Assembly: GCF_021190915.1 (NCBI RefSeq)
Contig: NZ_JAIOAP010000006.1
Coordinates: 248,001 to 312,000 of the forward strand
Length of the DNA: 64,000 bases
Origin: Cohnella silvisoli
Lineage (GTDB): Bacteria; Bacillota; Bacilli; Paenibacillales; Paenibacillaceae
Direction: 5' to 3'
The notes under the pieces are model-generated. The model made no database searches and was not told the DNA's origin. It worked only from the letters and a program-made list of their open reading frames with translations. The position numbers were made by a program, and so were the translations under genes. Every line of letters begins with the position of its first letter. Position 1 is the stretch's first letter. Positions 1 through 7,480 of this stretch are shown here, piece after piece.

Positions 1-573
1 GGATACCGTAACCAGCGTCTGCGATTTCCCCGTCAACTCCATTACGCCAAGCGTAAAAGCGAGCGAGGTGTCCTTCAACGTCGCGATAATCAGATTAGCC
101 AAGATCGGAATCGATATCGCAAGCGCCTGAGGGAATACGATTCTGGTGAATGCCTGGAAACCTGTCATACCGACCGCATATGCCGCCTCCACCTGTCCTC
201 TGTCCACAGCCGTAACGGCAGCCCGGATACCTTCGGAAATATATGCTCCTGCATGCAAGCCATAAGCTAGAATAACGAAGAACAAAACCGGAACCTTGGA
301 TACATCGACGTTAACTAGCTTCAGTATCTCGGGCAAACCGTAATAGATCAGAAACAACTGAATCAGAATCGGGGTCCCTCGGAAAAAAGAAGCATACACC
401 TGCGAGATTCGTTGCAGCACGGATATCTTATATAGCCTAGGAAGGGCGACGAGAAATCCGACGCCCAAGCCTACGAATATGGAACTGATCACGATGACAA
501 GCGAGATTCTTATAAAGGGCAGCAGCTTCAGGAAATAATCATACACATAGGCGATATCGAATTGAGCACCCAT
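1..573 (-). CDS. Amino-acid ABC transporter permease (3' end off window)
   Basis: Reading from the ATG at 573, the frame stays open to base 1, so the C-terminus lies outside the window. The translation has several hydrophobic segments and the loop typical of polar amino-acid permeases (RGTPILIQLFLIYYGLP, then EAAYAVGMTGFQAFTRIVFP), which contacts the ATPase. A good ribosome site (AAGGGTG) precedes the start. The gene follows the binding protein at 603-1508 by 29 bases, so the two are probably co-transcribed. The family imports cystine, glutamine or similar amino acids; the nearby SsuE and LysR genes favour a sulfur amino acid, which is inference. Confidence 0.9.
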   Translation of the reverse strand, partial: MGAQFDIAYVYDYFLKLLPFIRISLVIVISSIFVGLGVGFLVALPRLYKISVLQRISQVYASFFRGTPILIQLFLIYYGLPEILKLVNVDVSKVPVLFFVILAYGLHAGAYISEGIRAAVTAVDRGQVEAAYAVGMTGFQAFTRIVFPQALAISIPILANLIIATLKDTSLAFTLGVMELTGKSQTLVTVS

Positions 574-602
574 ATCGACTTCACCCTTTCTTAAAAGATG
601 GA

Positions 603-1508
603 CTATTTTTCCGAAGTCGTAGCATCAAAGCCGAGCCATTCCGTGCTGAGTTTAGCCAGCGTTCCGTCCGCTTTAATTTCAACGATCGCTTTATCTACCG
701 CATCGGCAAGCTTTTGTTGGTCAGGATCGTTTTTACGGAATAAAAACAGGATGTCGGCTTCGCTCAGCTCTTTGCCTACTGTTTTCAATTTGCCTTCCGG
801 ATCCAAGATAGGTAACACGAAGTCAGCGCCGACCGTGGCATCTACGCGTCCTGACGTTATTTGCGATACGATATCGTTAGCTCCTCCGCTTGAATACACG
901 ATCTTCAGCGCGTTGTCATGATCTTTGTTATAATTCTCAAGAATTTGCGCCTCGGCGCTTGTCGGCGACGTGAAAAACTTTTTGCCTTTCAAATCGTCAA
1001 GCGACTCGATCGGATCGTTATTGGTTTTGGCTACGATGATTTTGTTTTTCCAATGCGCATAGGCTTCTTTATTAAACAAGTATTTGGCTTCGCGTTCCGG
1101 GTTTTTCTCGAATTCGTGAGCAGCCAGATCGATTTTCTTAGTCTCGAGGCTAAGCAATATGTTTTTGAACTCCAACACTTGAAGCTCGAATTCGTATTCG
1201 GGAAGACGCTTATCGATTTCTCTGACCAGTTCGACGTCAAAGCCCGTCAGCTTGCCGCTGTCGTCAAGAAAAGCCACTTTGGGAAATTGACTTCCCGTAC
1301 CTACGACGATTTTCTTAACTTCCGCCGGAGCTTCGGAACTTGCGGCCGCCGACTCGCTTGGAGAAGCGCTTGGCGTTTCGGATGCTGCCGCAGAGCTGGC
1401 TGCGGGTGAAGTGGATGACGCGCTGCCGCTGTCATTGTTCTTGTTGCCGCATGCGGCTAAAGCCAATACGAAGATGAGTGCGAAAGCGAATAATGTTGTC
1501 TTTTTCAT
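603..1508 (-). CDS. Amino-acid ABC transporter substrate-binding lipoprotein
   Basis: The 301-residue protein starts with a lipoprotein signal (lipobox LAAC, Cys20), then a Ser/Ala/Pro-rich linker to about residue 62 and an SBP family 3 domain with characteristic GKLTGFDVELVREI and GTLAKLSTEWLG segments. It should sit on the outer face of the membrane and deliver an amino acid to the permease encoded just downstream. The start is supported by GGAGGG 10 bases upstream. Context (SsuE-like reductase, LysR regulator) recalls the Bacillus ytmI/tcyJKLMN sulfur locus, so cystine or a related sulfur compound is the best guess; the ligand cannot be proven from sequence. Confidence 0.88.
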   Translation of the reverse strand: MKKTTLFAFALIFVLALAACGNKNNDSGSASSTSPAASSAAASETPSASPSESAAASSEAPAEVKKIVVGTGSQFPKVAFLDDSGKLTGFDVELVREIDKRLPEYEFELQVLEFKNILLSLETKKIDLAAHEFEKNPEREAKYLFNKEAYAHWKNKIIVAKTNNDPIESLDDLKGKKFFTSPTSAEAQILENYNKDHDNALKIVYSSGGANDIVSQITSGRVDATVGADFVLPILDPEGKLKTVGKELSEADILFLFRKNDPDQQKLADAVDKAIVEIKADGTLAKLSTEWLGFDATTSEK

Positions 1509-1633
1509 AAGATGATTCCCTCCACTTTTCTTTGTTTTTATTAAACTTATAATTCCTACTTGTTAAGTAAGGATTAACGTTGTGACTAACAATAACACCG
1601 ACCGTTTGCATCGTCAATGCGTTTGATAATAGA

Positions 1634-1648
1634 GATATTCTATATATC
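1634..1648. promoter_or_regulatory. Dyad GATAT-N5-ATATC upstream of the amino-acid ABC genes
   Basis: A 15-bp dyad (GATAT, 5-base spacer, ATATC) lies about 125 bases upstream of the binding-protein start, in AT-rich DNA. Its size suits a LysR-type T-N11-A site, and a LysR gene lies nearby at 2351-3241. The pairing of site and regulator is inference. Confidence 0.3.
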
Positions 1649-1712
1649 GATTCAAAAATCCGATAATATCCAATTATTCATATTGTTTTAGTGTGTTTTG
1701 AGAAATAAACAA

Positions 1713-1751
1713 GGGGCTAACCTTAGTCTTATCGACTTTAAGGTCAGCCCC
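1713..1751 (-). terminator. Terminator after the SsuE-like gene
   Basis: Arms GGGGCTAACCTTA (1713-1725) and TAAGGTCAGCCCC (1739-1751) form a 13-bp stem with one mismatch; on the minus strand it is followed by a T-rich tract. It lies 21 bases after the flavin reductase stop. Confidence 0.75.
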
Positions 1752-1771
1752 GCTTCCCAAGCCATGCGAAA

Positions 1772-2338
1772 TTACGATGTTACGACTTTCTCCTTGGAAC
1801 GGATCTCCAACCAGTTAATCTCCTCAGCCAACTCTTCGGCGGAACGATCTAAACGCTCCCGCAATTCTTCCGTCAGCTCGAATCCGCCGTTGTCCAGCCT
1901 TTGCACCCATTGATCGATCGCGAACACCCCGCCCAAAATGTTTCTGCTGCCGAGCACGGATAGGACGGGCTTTAATGCGTAATCCAAGCTCAACAAATGA
2001 GCTATCGTTCCCCCGATAAACAACGGAAGAGTTACCTTCCCTTTAAGTCCCGTCTGCGGAAGTAAATCCAAGAATGCTTTTAAGATACCTGTGAAAGAAG
2101 CTTTATAGACCGGGCTGGCGATTACGACGCCGCTTGCGGATTCCACCAAAGCTAATGCGGCTACAATCTGCTCGTCTTTGAAATTCGCATGAAGCAGCGC
2201 CTCGGGAGGCAAATCCGCTACCCGGATATGACTAATTTGGATATCCTGCCCCGCCCATTTACTCTCAATGTGCTGAATTAACCCGTTCAAACGGGACCCT
2301 GGCGTGGGACTGCCTGAAATAATAACAATGTGGCTCAT
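1772..2338 (-). CDS. NADPH-dependent FMN reductase, SsuE-like
   Basis: This 188-residue flavodoxin-fold protein begins with an FMN-phosphate loop (GSPTPGSRLNGLIQ) and has the ASPVYKASFTGILKAFLD segment typical of SsuE/MsuE reductases. Such enzymes supply reduced flavin to monooxygenases that release sulfite from sulfonates. No such monooxygenase is visible here, so the partner may lie beyond position 1. Start supported by GGAGG 8 bases upstream. It follows the LysR gene by 12 bases, suggesting one transcript, and is closed by the hairpin at 1713-1751. Confidence 0.88.
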   Translation of the reverse strand: MSHIVIISGSPTPGSRLNGLIQHIESKWAGQDIQISHIRVADLPPEALLHANFKDEQIVAALALVESASGVVIASPVYKASFTGILKAFLDLLPQTGLKGKVTLPLFIGGTIAHLLSLDYALKPVLSVLGSRNILGGVFAIDQWVQRLDNGGFELTEELRERLDRSAEELAEEINWLEIRSKEKVVTS

Positions 2339-2350
2339 CGATGATTCCTC

Positions 2351-3241
2351 CTATTGTTGAGTCAATACTTTGCCGATTTCCATAATCGCATTCAGAAACT
2401 GCGTATGCTCCCCATGATTGGAGATGAGGTTCGTCTGAAGCGAAATGCCGTCCGTTTCGGGAACACGAACGGGATAAAGCTTTCCGTCGGCCATTTCCTG
2501 CCGCACGCACAAGCCGGGAAGAAACGATATTCCGATTTTCCCAATGACCAGCTTCTTGGCCATTTCCGAATTATCCGTCTGAATTTGAATATTGGGCGGC
2601 TGGTCCAAGTTCTCGAATACCCGGTGAATCCGCAGCCAATCCAAGGCTCCACACTCGAAGAAGACGAGAGGCTGTACCGCTATTTCCTCGACCGTCAACC
2701 GCTCGGCTCCAACGAAGGGATGATCCTCATACGTATACAAAGATATCTGATCCTCGTAAAACTTAATGGATTGGAGATTAGGATGATTCACGTTTCGAAC
2801 GAAGCCGATATCGACTTCCTTATTCAGCACCTTGCCCACGATATCATCGGTAATGCCCGTTACGATTTTGTAATGGGTATTCGGAAAATGACGCTTCAAA
2901 CGGGGCAGCAGCTCCGGAATGATGTAGTTGGACACCGAAACCGTGCACCCGATTCTGAATTCCTCGGGAAGCGACTTCTTCCGGTTAACATGCAGCTTGC
3001 CCTTCTGATAAGTTAACAGAAGCTGCTGGGCATAAGGCAAGAAGCGTTTGCCTTCTTCCGTTATTTGAACTTGCTTTCCCTGCCGGTCGAACAACCTGCA
3101 ATCGAGCTCCCGCTCGAGCGATTGAATGCGAGCGGTAACCGATGGTTGGGATAAGTATAACGCTTCCGCGGCTTTATTAAAACTTCCGCAGTGGATGACA
3201 TATACGAACGCCTCGATGTTTTCTATGTTAACAAGAAGCAC
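2351..3241 (-). CDS. LysR-family transcriptional regulator
   Basis: 296 residues, the usual LysR length. The N-terminal winged helix shows the family pattern (GSFNKAAEALYLSQPSVTARI, residues about 19-39), followed by a periplasmic-binding-fold effector domain. The start is uncertain: the GTG at 3241 directly abuts its own GGGGAGG, and no ATG lies near. With the SsuE-like gene immediately downstream and cystine-type transport genes beyond, it is likely to control sulfur-source use, comparable to YtlI or CysL; that role is inferred from neighbours. Confidence 0.9.
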   Translation of the reverse strand: MLLVNIENIEAFVYVIHCGSFNKAAEALYLSQPSVTARIQSLERELDCRLFDRQGKQVQITEEGKRFLPYAQQLLLTYQKGKLHVNRKKSLPEEFRIGCTVSVSNYIIPELLPRLKRHFPNTHYKIVTGITDDIVGKVLNKEVDIGFVRNVNHPNLQSIKFYEDQISLYTYEDHPFVGAERLTVEEIAVQPLVFFECGALDWLRIHRVFENLDQPPNIQIQTDNSEMAKKLVIGKIGISFLPGLCVRQEMADGKLYPVRVPETDGISLQTNLISNHGEHTQFLNAIMEIGKVLTQQ

Positions 3242-3341
3242 CTCCCCGGATTATCGTCTTGGCAGCTTTTACTTATCCAATAGGATAACTTGGAATTTAA
3301 ATGATGTAAAGACAAATAATCAAAGGAAAATCACTGCTGCT

Positions 3342-4172
3342 TTACGGGATGTAGATTACAGGCTCCGATCCTTGAGAGCTATATCTCTCAGGCTGGGGGC
3401 AAAATCCTGGATTCCGCACGCGGAGCTCCTCTGTATATAAGGAATCTCGCTTGGCAAGCTCCACGAAATAGCTGCTTATGACATGATTGCCAGACACCGA
3501 GCCATTGTGGAAGGATAGGCCGTTCGAATCCCGGACATGTACGTAGTGATAAGTCGTCTCTCTCTTCGGCAGCTTGTATACATTGGGCGGCAAATGGGTT
3601 ACGACATCGAAATGGTTATTGATCCGGAAGCTTTGGTTTACCTTGTCCGTGAACGCTCTCGCGAATGACGGATCGCCAACGCGAGGCGAACCATAGGTGT
3701 ATACGACAGGATCGCTAAATGCAGAATTTTCCGCCATATCAAGTCCGCACAAAGTAGCGAGCGCTCCTCCAAGGCTATGACCGGTAATGAATAATGTTTT
3801 GTCAGCGGAAAGCTTGCTTAGAGCCGCCAATATTGGATCCCGAACCGAATAATAAATATCCGAAATTCCTCGATGGCTCTGCCCGGCGTCCTTCACGCAC
3901 TTGTATTTCGACTGGCTTGCGATCGCGTCGGAAATCCAATCCGTCGTCGAACTCGTACCCCGGAACGCAACGATGATTCGATTGTCGGATTGCAAAATAA
4001 AGCCGAACTTCTCCAATTTGCCGGTTAAAGACTTTGCTCGGAATGTCGAAACGACCTCATAAGATTCAGGAACCACAAATTGTCCATCGGGATCGCTATA
4101 TTGCGCATAAGTTTGACTGCACACGGAGGCCAGGAAGATGGCTGTCCGGTCATCGCATTGTTTAGTCGGCAT
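3342..4172 (-). CDS. Class 3 (fungal-type) lipase family protein
   Basis: An alpha/beta-hydrolase with the nucleophile elbow GHSLGGALATL, the oxyanion-side motif VAFRGTSSTTDW and a late His (GNHVISSYF), which matches the Lipase_3 family Ser-Asp-His triad. The frame is open to 4229, but the ATG at 4172 has GGAGG 12 bases ahead and gives a normal N-terminus, so it is preferred. No signal peptide is apparent, so it is probably intracellular. It lies 89 bases after the P450 gene on the same strand. The substrate (lipid ester or other ester) is not shown. Confidence 0.87.
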   Translation of the reverse strand: MPTKQCDDRTAIFLASVCSQTYAQYSDPDGQFVVPESYEVVSTFRAKSLTGKLEKFGFILQSDNRIIVAFRGTSSTTDWISDAIASQSKYKCVKDAGQSHRGISDIYYSVRDPILAALSKLSADKTLFITGHSLGGALATLCGLDMAENSAFSDPVVYTYGSPRVGDPSFARAFTDKVNQSFRINNHFDVVTHLPPNVYKLPKRETTYHYVHVRDSNGLSFHNGSVSGNHVISSYFVELAKRDSLYTEELRVRNPGFCPQPERYSSQGSEPVIYIP

Positions 4173-4261
4173 TCGCTCGCTCAACCTCCGCTTGCTTTCT
4201 CTTCCATACATTATTAAGAAGAGAAGCAAGTGGTGCCTATGGCAAACATCCTATCTTCTGC

Positions 4262-5401
4262 CTATCTTCTCTCTAGGATCAGCGGCAGTTGCTTGACACC
4301 GAAGATGAATGAACTATCCAATCGTTCCAACGGGATTTCGCGATCTCCTTGAAAACATCGAATTTTATCCATGAACACATTCAGCGCTATTTTCGCCTCC
4401 AAACGCGCAAGCTGGGCTCCCAAGCAAAAATGGATGCCATGCCCGAATGCAAGATGCGGATTTGATTTGCGGTGTATATCAAAATATTGCGGACTCACAA
4501 AAACATCCTCGTCATGGTTGGCTGAACCAATCATAATATCGACTGTCTCCCCCTCTGCAAATTGATGTCCGTTTAGCACAACGTTCTTTCTCACCCTGCG
4601 CGGCATCGATTGTACCGGCGAACAATAACGCAGCACTTCCTCAATTGCCTGTGGGAGGAGTGAGCGATCGGCCGCTACTTCCGCATAATCCTCAGGCCTG
4701 CTTCCCAAACAAAGCAAGGCGCTCGAAATCAAATTCGTCGTCGTCTCATTGCCGGCCACCAGAAGTAAAATACAAAAACCGATCAGTTCTAGAGCGCTTA
4801 ACTGGGCTCCTTCATCTTGCGCACGCACCAAATTGCTGATCAAGTCATCCTGCATGCAGCTGCGGCGCTGTTCGGCAATTAACGCGAAATAGTCGCTCAT
4901 ATCCTGCTGACATTGCAAATAATGCGCATAATCCGTACCGACCAGAGCATCCGACCATTGCTTGAACTTTTCCCGGTCCTCATTTGGAATGCCCAGCATT
5001 TCAGCAATAATCATAATCGGCAGCGGGCTGGCATAATCCCTGACGGCGTCTATCTTCCCTTTCGCTAAGGCGTGATCCAACATATTTTCTGCAACAGAAT
5101 GTATTTGGGGGGCGAATCCCTCTATGACACGAGGAGTGAATGCTTGCATAACAAGCGAACGCAGCTGTTTATGCTTGGGTGGATCAGTTCGCAAAATACT
5201 CGCTTCAATCGGCTGTTCCTCGCTCGGAGTTTCAATAAATCGGGATGAGAAATGTTCATGATCAGCAATTACGATTTTTGCGTCGCGGTACTTGAAGACA
5301 GACCATGTTCCTGATGCAGGATCATAAGAAACTGGCTCGGTATTTCTCATTTTCTCATACCGTTCCAAAGATAATAATTTACGCAAAGACTCCAAAGTCA
5401 T
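4262..5401 (-). CDS. Cytochrome P450
   Basis: About 380 residues, the size of soluble bacterial P450s (CYP107-like). Hallmarks are the I-helix AGNETT, the K-helix EEVLRYCSP (ExxR), and the heme loop FGHGIHFCLGAQLAR with the ligating Cys. It hydroxylates or oxidises a small molecule using electrons from a ferredoxin that is not encoded here. GTG at 5404 and ATG at 5401 are alternative starts after GAAGG. The gene sits behind a strong promoter with a TetR-type palindrome just downstream of the -10, and a TetR gene lies directly upstream, so repression by that protein with release by a substrate-like ligand is likely (inference). Confidence 0.95.
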   Translation of the reverse strand: MTLESLRKLLSLERYEKMRNTEPVSYDPASGTWSVFKYRDAKIVIADHEHFSSRFIETPSEEQPIEASILRTDPPKHKQLRSLVMQAFTPRVIEGFAPQIHSVAENMLDHALAKGKIDAVRDYASPLPIMIIAEMLGIPNEDREKFKQWSDALVGTDYAHYLQCQQDMSDYFALIAEQRRSCMQDDLISNLVRAQDEGAQLSALELIGFCILLLVAGNETTTNLISSALLCLGSRPEDYAEVAADRSLLPQAIEEVLRYCSPVQSMPRRVRKNVVLNGHQFAEGETVDIMIGSANHDEDVFVSPQYFDIHRKSNPHLAFGHGIHFCLGAQLARLEAKIALNVFMDKIRCFQGDREIPLERLDSSFIFGVKQLPLILERR

Positions 5402-5420
5402 CACCCTTCGTAATTTTTGT

Positions 5421-5434
5421 ACTGACCAGTCAGT
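5421..5434. promoter_or_regulatory. TetR-type operator (ACTGAC-N2-GTCAGT)
   Basis: A perfect 6-bp-arm palindrome, ACTGACCAGTCAGT, lies just downstream of the P450 -10 box, where the transcription start should fall. It is the classic form of operators bound by TetR/AcrR-family dimers. A TetR gene begins the next block upstream. Confidence 0.75.
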
Positions 5435-5437
5435 TCA

Positions 5438-5466
5438 ATTTTATACCACCTTTATCATTTTGTAAA
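5438..5466 (-). promoter_or_regulatory. Sigma-A promoter of the P450 gene
   Basis: On the minus strand, TTTACA (5461-5466), 17 bases, then TAAAAT (5438-5443). Five of six consensus bases match in each box with optimal spacing. The operator at 5421-5434 would block it. Confidence 0.7.
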
Positions 5467-5493
5467 TATCTAGAAATCGTCAGCCCGGCAATA

Positions 5494-5546
5494 CAAAAAA
5501 AGCTATCGCATAAGCCCCTCAGCAATCAGGCTCTATTCGACAGCTT
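5494..5546 (-). terminator. Terminator after the TetR gene
   Basis: Minus-strand arms AAGCTGTCG and CGATAGCTT (5538-5546 and 5500-5508), extended inside by AGCC/GGCT, followed by a run of Ts. It separates tetR from the P450 promoter. Confidence 0.75.
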
Positions 5547-5575
5547 CACTCTTATATGTAATTCCATAGATCCAA

Positions 5576-6199
5576 TTAGCTTGAAGTCGTGTTTACAAAA
5601 AGTCCTGCAAAAAGCACAGTGTGCATAAACGATTCGATCTTCTCCCGGAGCCCCTCGTCCTTCTGGCGCAAATAGTGCTTGCACAAGCCTTCGAGCATAC
5701 CGATCGTACCGGAAGCGGCGAGCTGGAAATTCACCGTTCGGACTATCCCTGCGCGGTGGCCCTCTTCCAGCAAACCGGCGACAAAGCGGATATGCTGCTC
5801 GCGCAGCACGGCAATTTCCTGCAAGATGTCTTCTTCAATGCCGTTCGTCAATTCGTTAAACACAATATGCGACATCTGGCCGTAATCCAAATATAAATCG
5901 ATATGATGGCGAATGACTAGACGGATTTGTTCGTCCACCGGCAGGTCATTGTTCAAAGATTCCTGGATTTTCTCGGCAACTGTTGTAAGCCATTCGGTCA
6001 CGAGCGCTTTAAAAAGCTGGGCTTTGCTTGGAAAATGATAATACAGCGTACCTTTGGCTACATTGGCTTCCACTGCAATGTCATCCATGCTCGCACGATG
6101 ATAGCCTCTAGTCGCAAACACGGCTCCGGCCGCATACATAATCTTGTCTCTGCTCACCGGTTCATCACTTCCTCCATTATTCGCTCTGGAGCAACCCAT
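5576..6199 (-). CDS. TetR/AcrR-family transcriptional regulator
   Basis: The N-terminal helix-turn-helix reads AGAVFATRGYHRASMDDIA, then AKGTLYYHFPSKAQLF, which is diagnostic for TetR proteins; the remainder is a helical ligand-binding domain. About 207 residues from the ATG at 6199. A GTG at 6157, about 13 bases after GGAGG, is an alternative start that would remove 14 residues. It lies between an MFS gene and the P450, 45 bases after the MFS stop. Its probable target is the palindrome at 5421-5434. Confidence 0.92.
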   Translation of the reverse strand: MGCSRANNGGSDEPVSRDKIMYAAGAVFATRGYHRASMDDIAVEANVAKGTLYYHFPSKAQLFKALVTEWLTTVAEKIQESLNNDLPVDEQIRLVIRHHIDLYLDYGQMSHIVFNELTNGIEEDILQEIAVLREQHIRFVAGLLEEGHRAGIVRTVNFQLAASGTIGMLEGLCKHYLRQKDEGLREKIESFMHTVLFAGLFVNTTSS

Positions 6200-6244
6200 T
6201 CCGTGGTGCGTCCCGACTTGCGAGTATTGCTGATCATGATTATA

Positions 6245-7480
6245 TCATGACTTGTGCATTTCGTTGTAATGCCCGGTAATATCCCGCTGCCGTCTCGAAT
6301 GGGTTAGCTGCAGCAATACAAATGGGATCAGCGAGAGCAACATCATGAAAAACGAAATTCCGAACAACAGGCTCGTTCCTAATATACGCATCGTGATAAC
6401 TCCGCATAAGGGCGCCAAAATTCCTCGCACTCCGACCAAGGTCAGATAGATTCCGCTGAACGAAGTGATATGTTTGCCCGCCGAGCGGGAAATATAATTA
6501 ATCCAAGCTAAATCCATCCCGGCAGAAGCGATTCCCGCGGCGAATGCCCCGCTAACTAGAAGCCCCATGCTGGGCGCGATCCAGTAAACGAAAGGCATTG
6601 CCGCGCCAGTCAAGGCAGACACGAGCAGCACCGGCATGGTGGAATACCGATCGATTATTCTCCCCCATATCGGATTAAAGACTAGCGCGGATGCCGTTGT
6701 CGCCATGCTGATTAGTCCGATCTGTCCATTCGTCAGATGCATCTTCTCTACTTGATAGAGAGGATAAGCCGACGAGGGTAATAGAAAGAAAAATTCATAA
6801 ATGAAAATGCCGGCCAGTAAAAGCTGAAATCTCCGGTCATTCGTGAGTGCCGCGAAAGTATCCTTCCAACTGACCGCGACCGTATTTCTGACCGAATGCA
6901 GTCCAGGTTCGCGAATGCGGCTGAACATAACGATGCCGATTATGCCAAGGAAAAAAGCGAGGATCGCCGCCATCCGAAAATGGCCTTCGAACCACGCTCC
7001 CGCTGCATATATCCCTGCAAGGGTGGAAATCCCTCCGGACACGCGAACATATGCCATATATTTTCCACGAATCGAATCCGGGTATATCGATCTCATTAGT
7101 CCAACGTACGCGGGCATAGCAACTCCCTGCAAAACGAAGAAAAGAAGCGTTAGCACTACAATAACGCTAGAATTCACCGTAAACGCCATGAACAGAACCA
7201 TAAACCGCGCAAGTCCGTGAAAAAGAAAAATTAAGCGCACTCGATCTGCTTTCTGCGTTAATCTCCCCCACACGATAGCGAGCAAATTCGCTGCTGCGGG
7301 AGCGGCCGCAATGATGGCCGTGTCCCATGCATCGCCACCGAACCGCAAAGCCATAACCGCTAGGAAAGGCAATACCAACCCAAGAAACAAACCGTTAACG
7401 ACGGCTGCCGCAATATCGATGCGTAGATTATGGGCTGCCTGTACGAATAGCTTATCGGAGTCAGTTCGATCCGGATCCAC
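6245..7480 (-). CDS. MFS transporter
   Basis: About 411 residues with some 12 hydrophobic segments and the cytoplasmic-loop feature GRLTQKADRVR after helix 2, as in major facilitator proteins. It overlaps the end of the upstream GH78 gene by 20 bases; GTG at 7480 with AAAGG 8 bases ahead is the likely start. Overlap suggests translational coupling to the glycosidase, so it may import the sugar or aglycone released, but it also leads into the TetR/P450 block and could be an exporter. The substrate cannot be told from sequence. Confidence 0.85.
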   Translation of the reverse strand: MDPDRTDSDKLFVQAAHNLRIDIAAAVVNGLFLGLVLPFLAVMALRFGGDAWDTAIIAAAPAAANLLAIVWGRLTQKADRVRLIFLFHGLARFMVLFMAFTVNSSVIVVLTLLFFVLQGVAMPAYVGLMRSIYPDSIRGKYMAYVRVSGGISTLAGIYAAGAWFEGHFRMAAILAFFLGIIGIVMFSRIREPGLHSVRNTVAVSWKDTFAALTNDRRFQLLLAGIFIYEFFFLLPSSAYPLYQVEKMHLTNGQIGLISMATTASALVFNPIWGRIIDRYSTMPVLLVSALTGAAMPFVYWIAPSMGLLVSGAFAAGIASAGMDLAWINYISRSAGKHITSFSGIYLTLVGVRGILAPLCGVITMRILGTSLLFGISFFMMLLSLIPFVLLQLTHSRRQRDITGHYNEMHKS

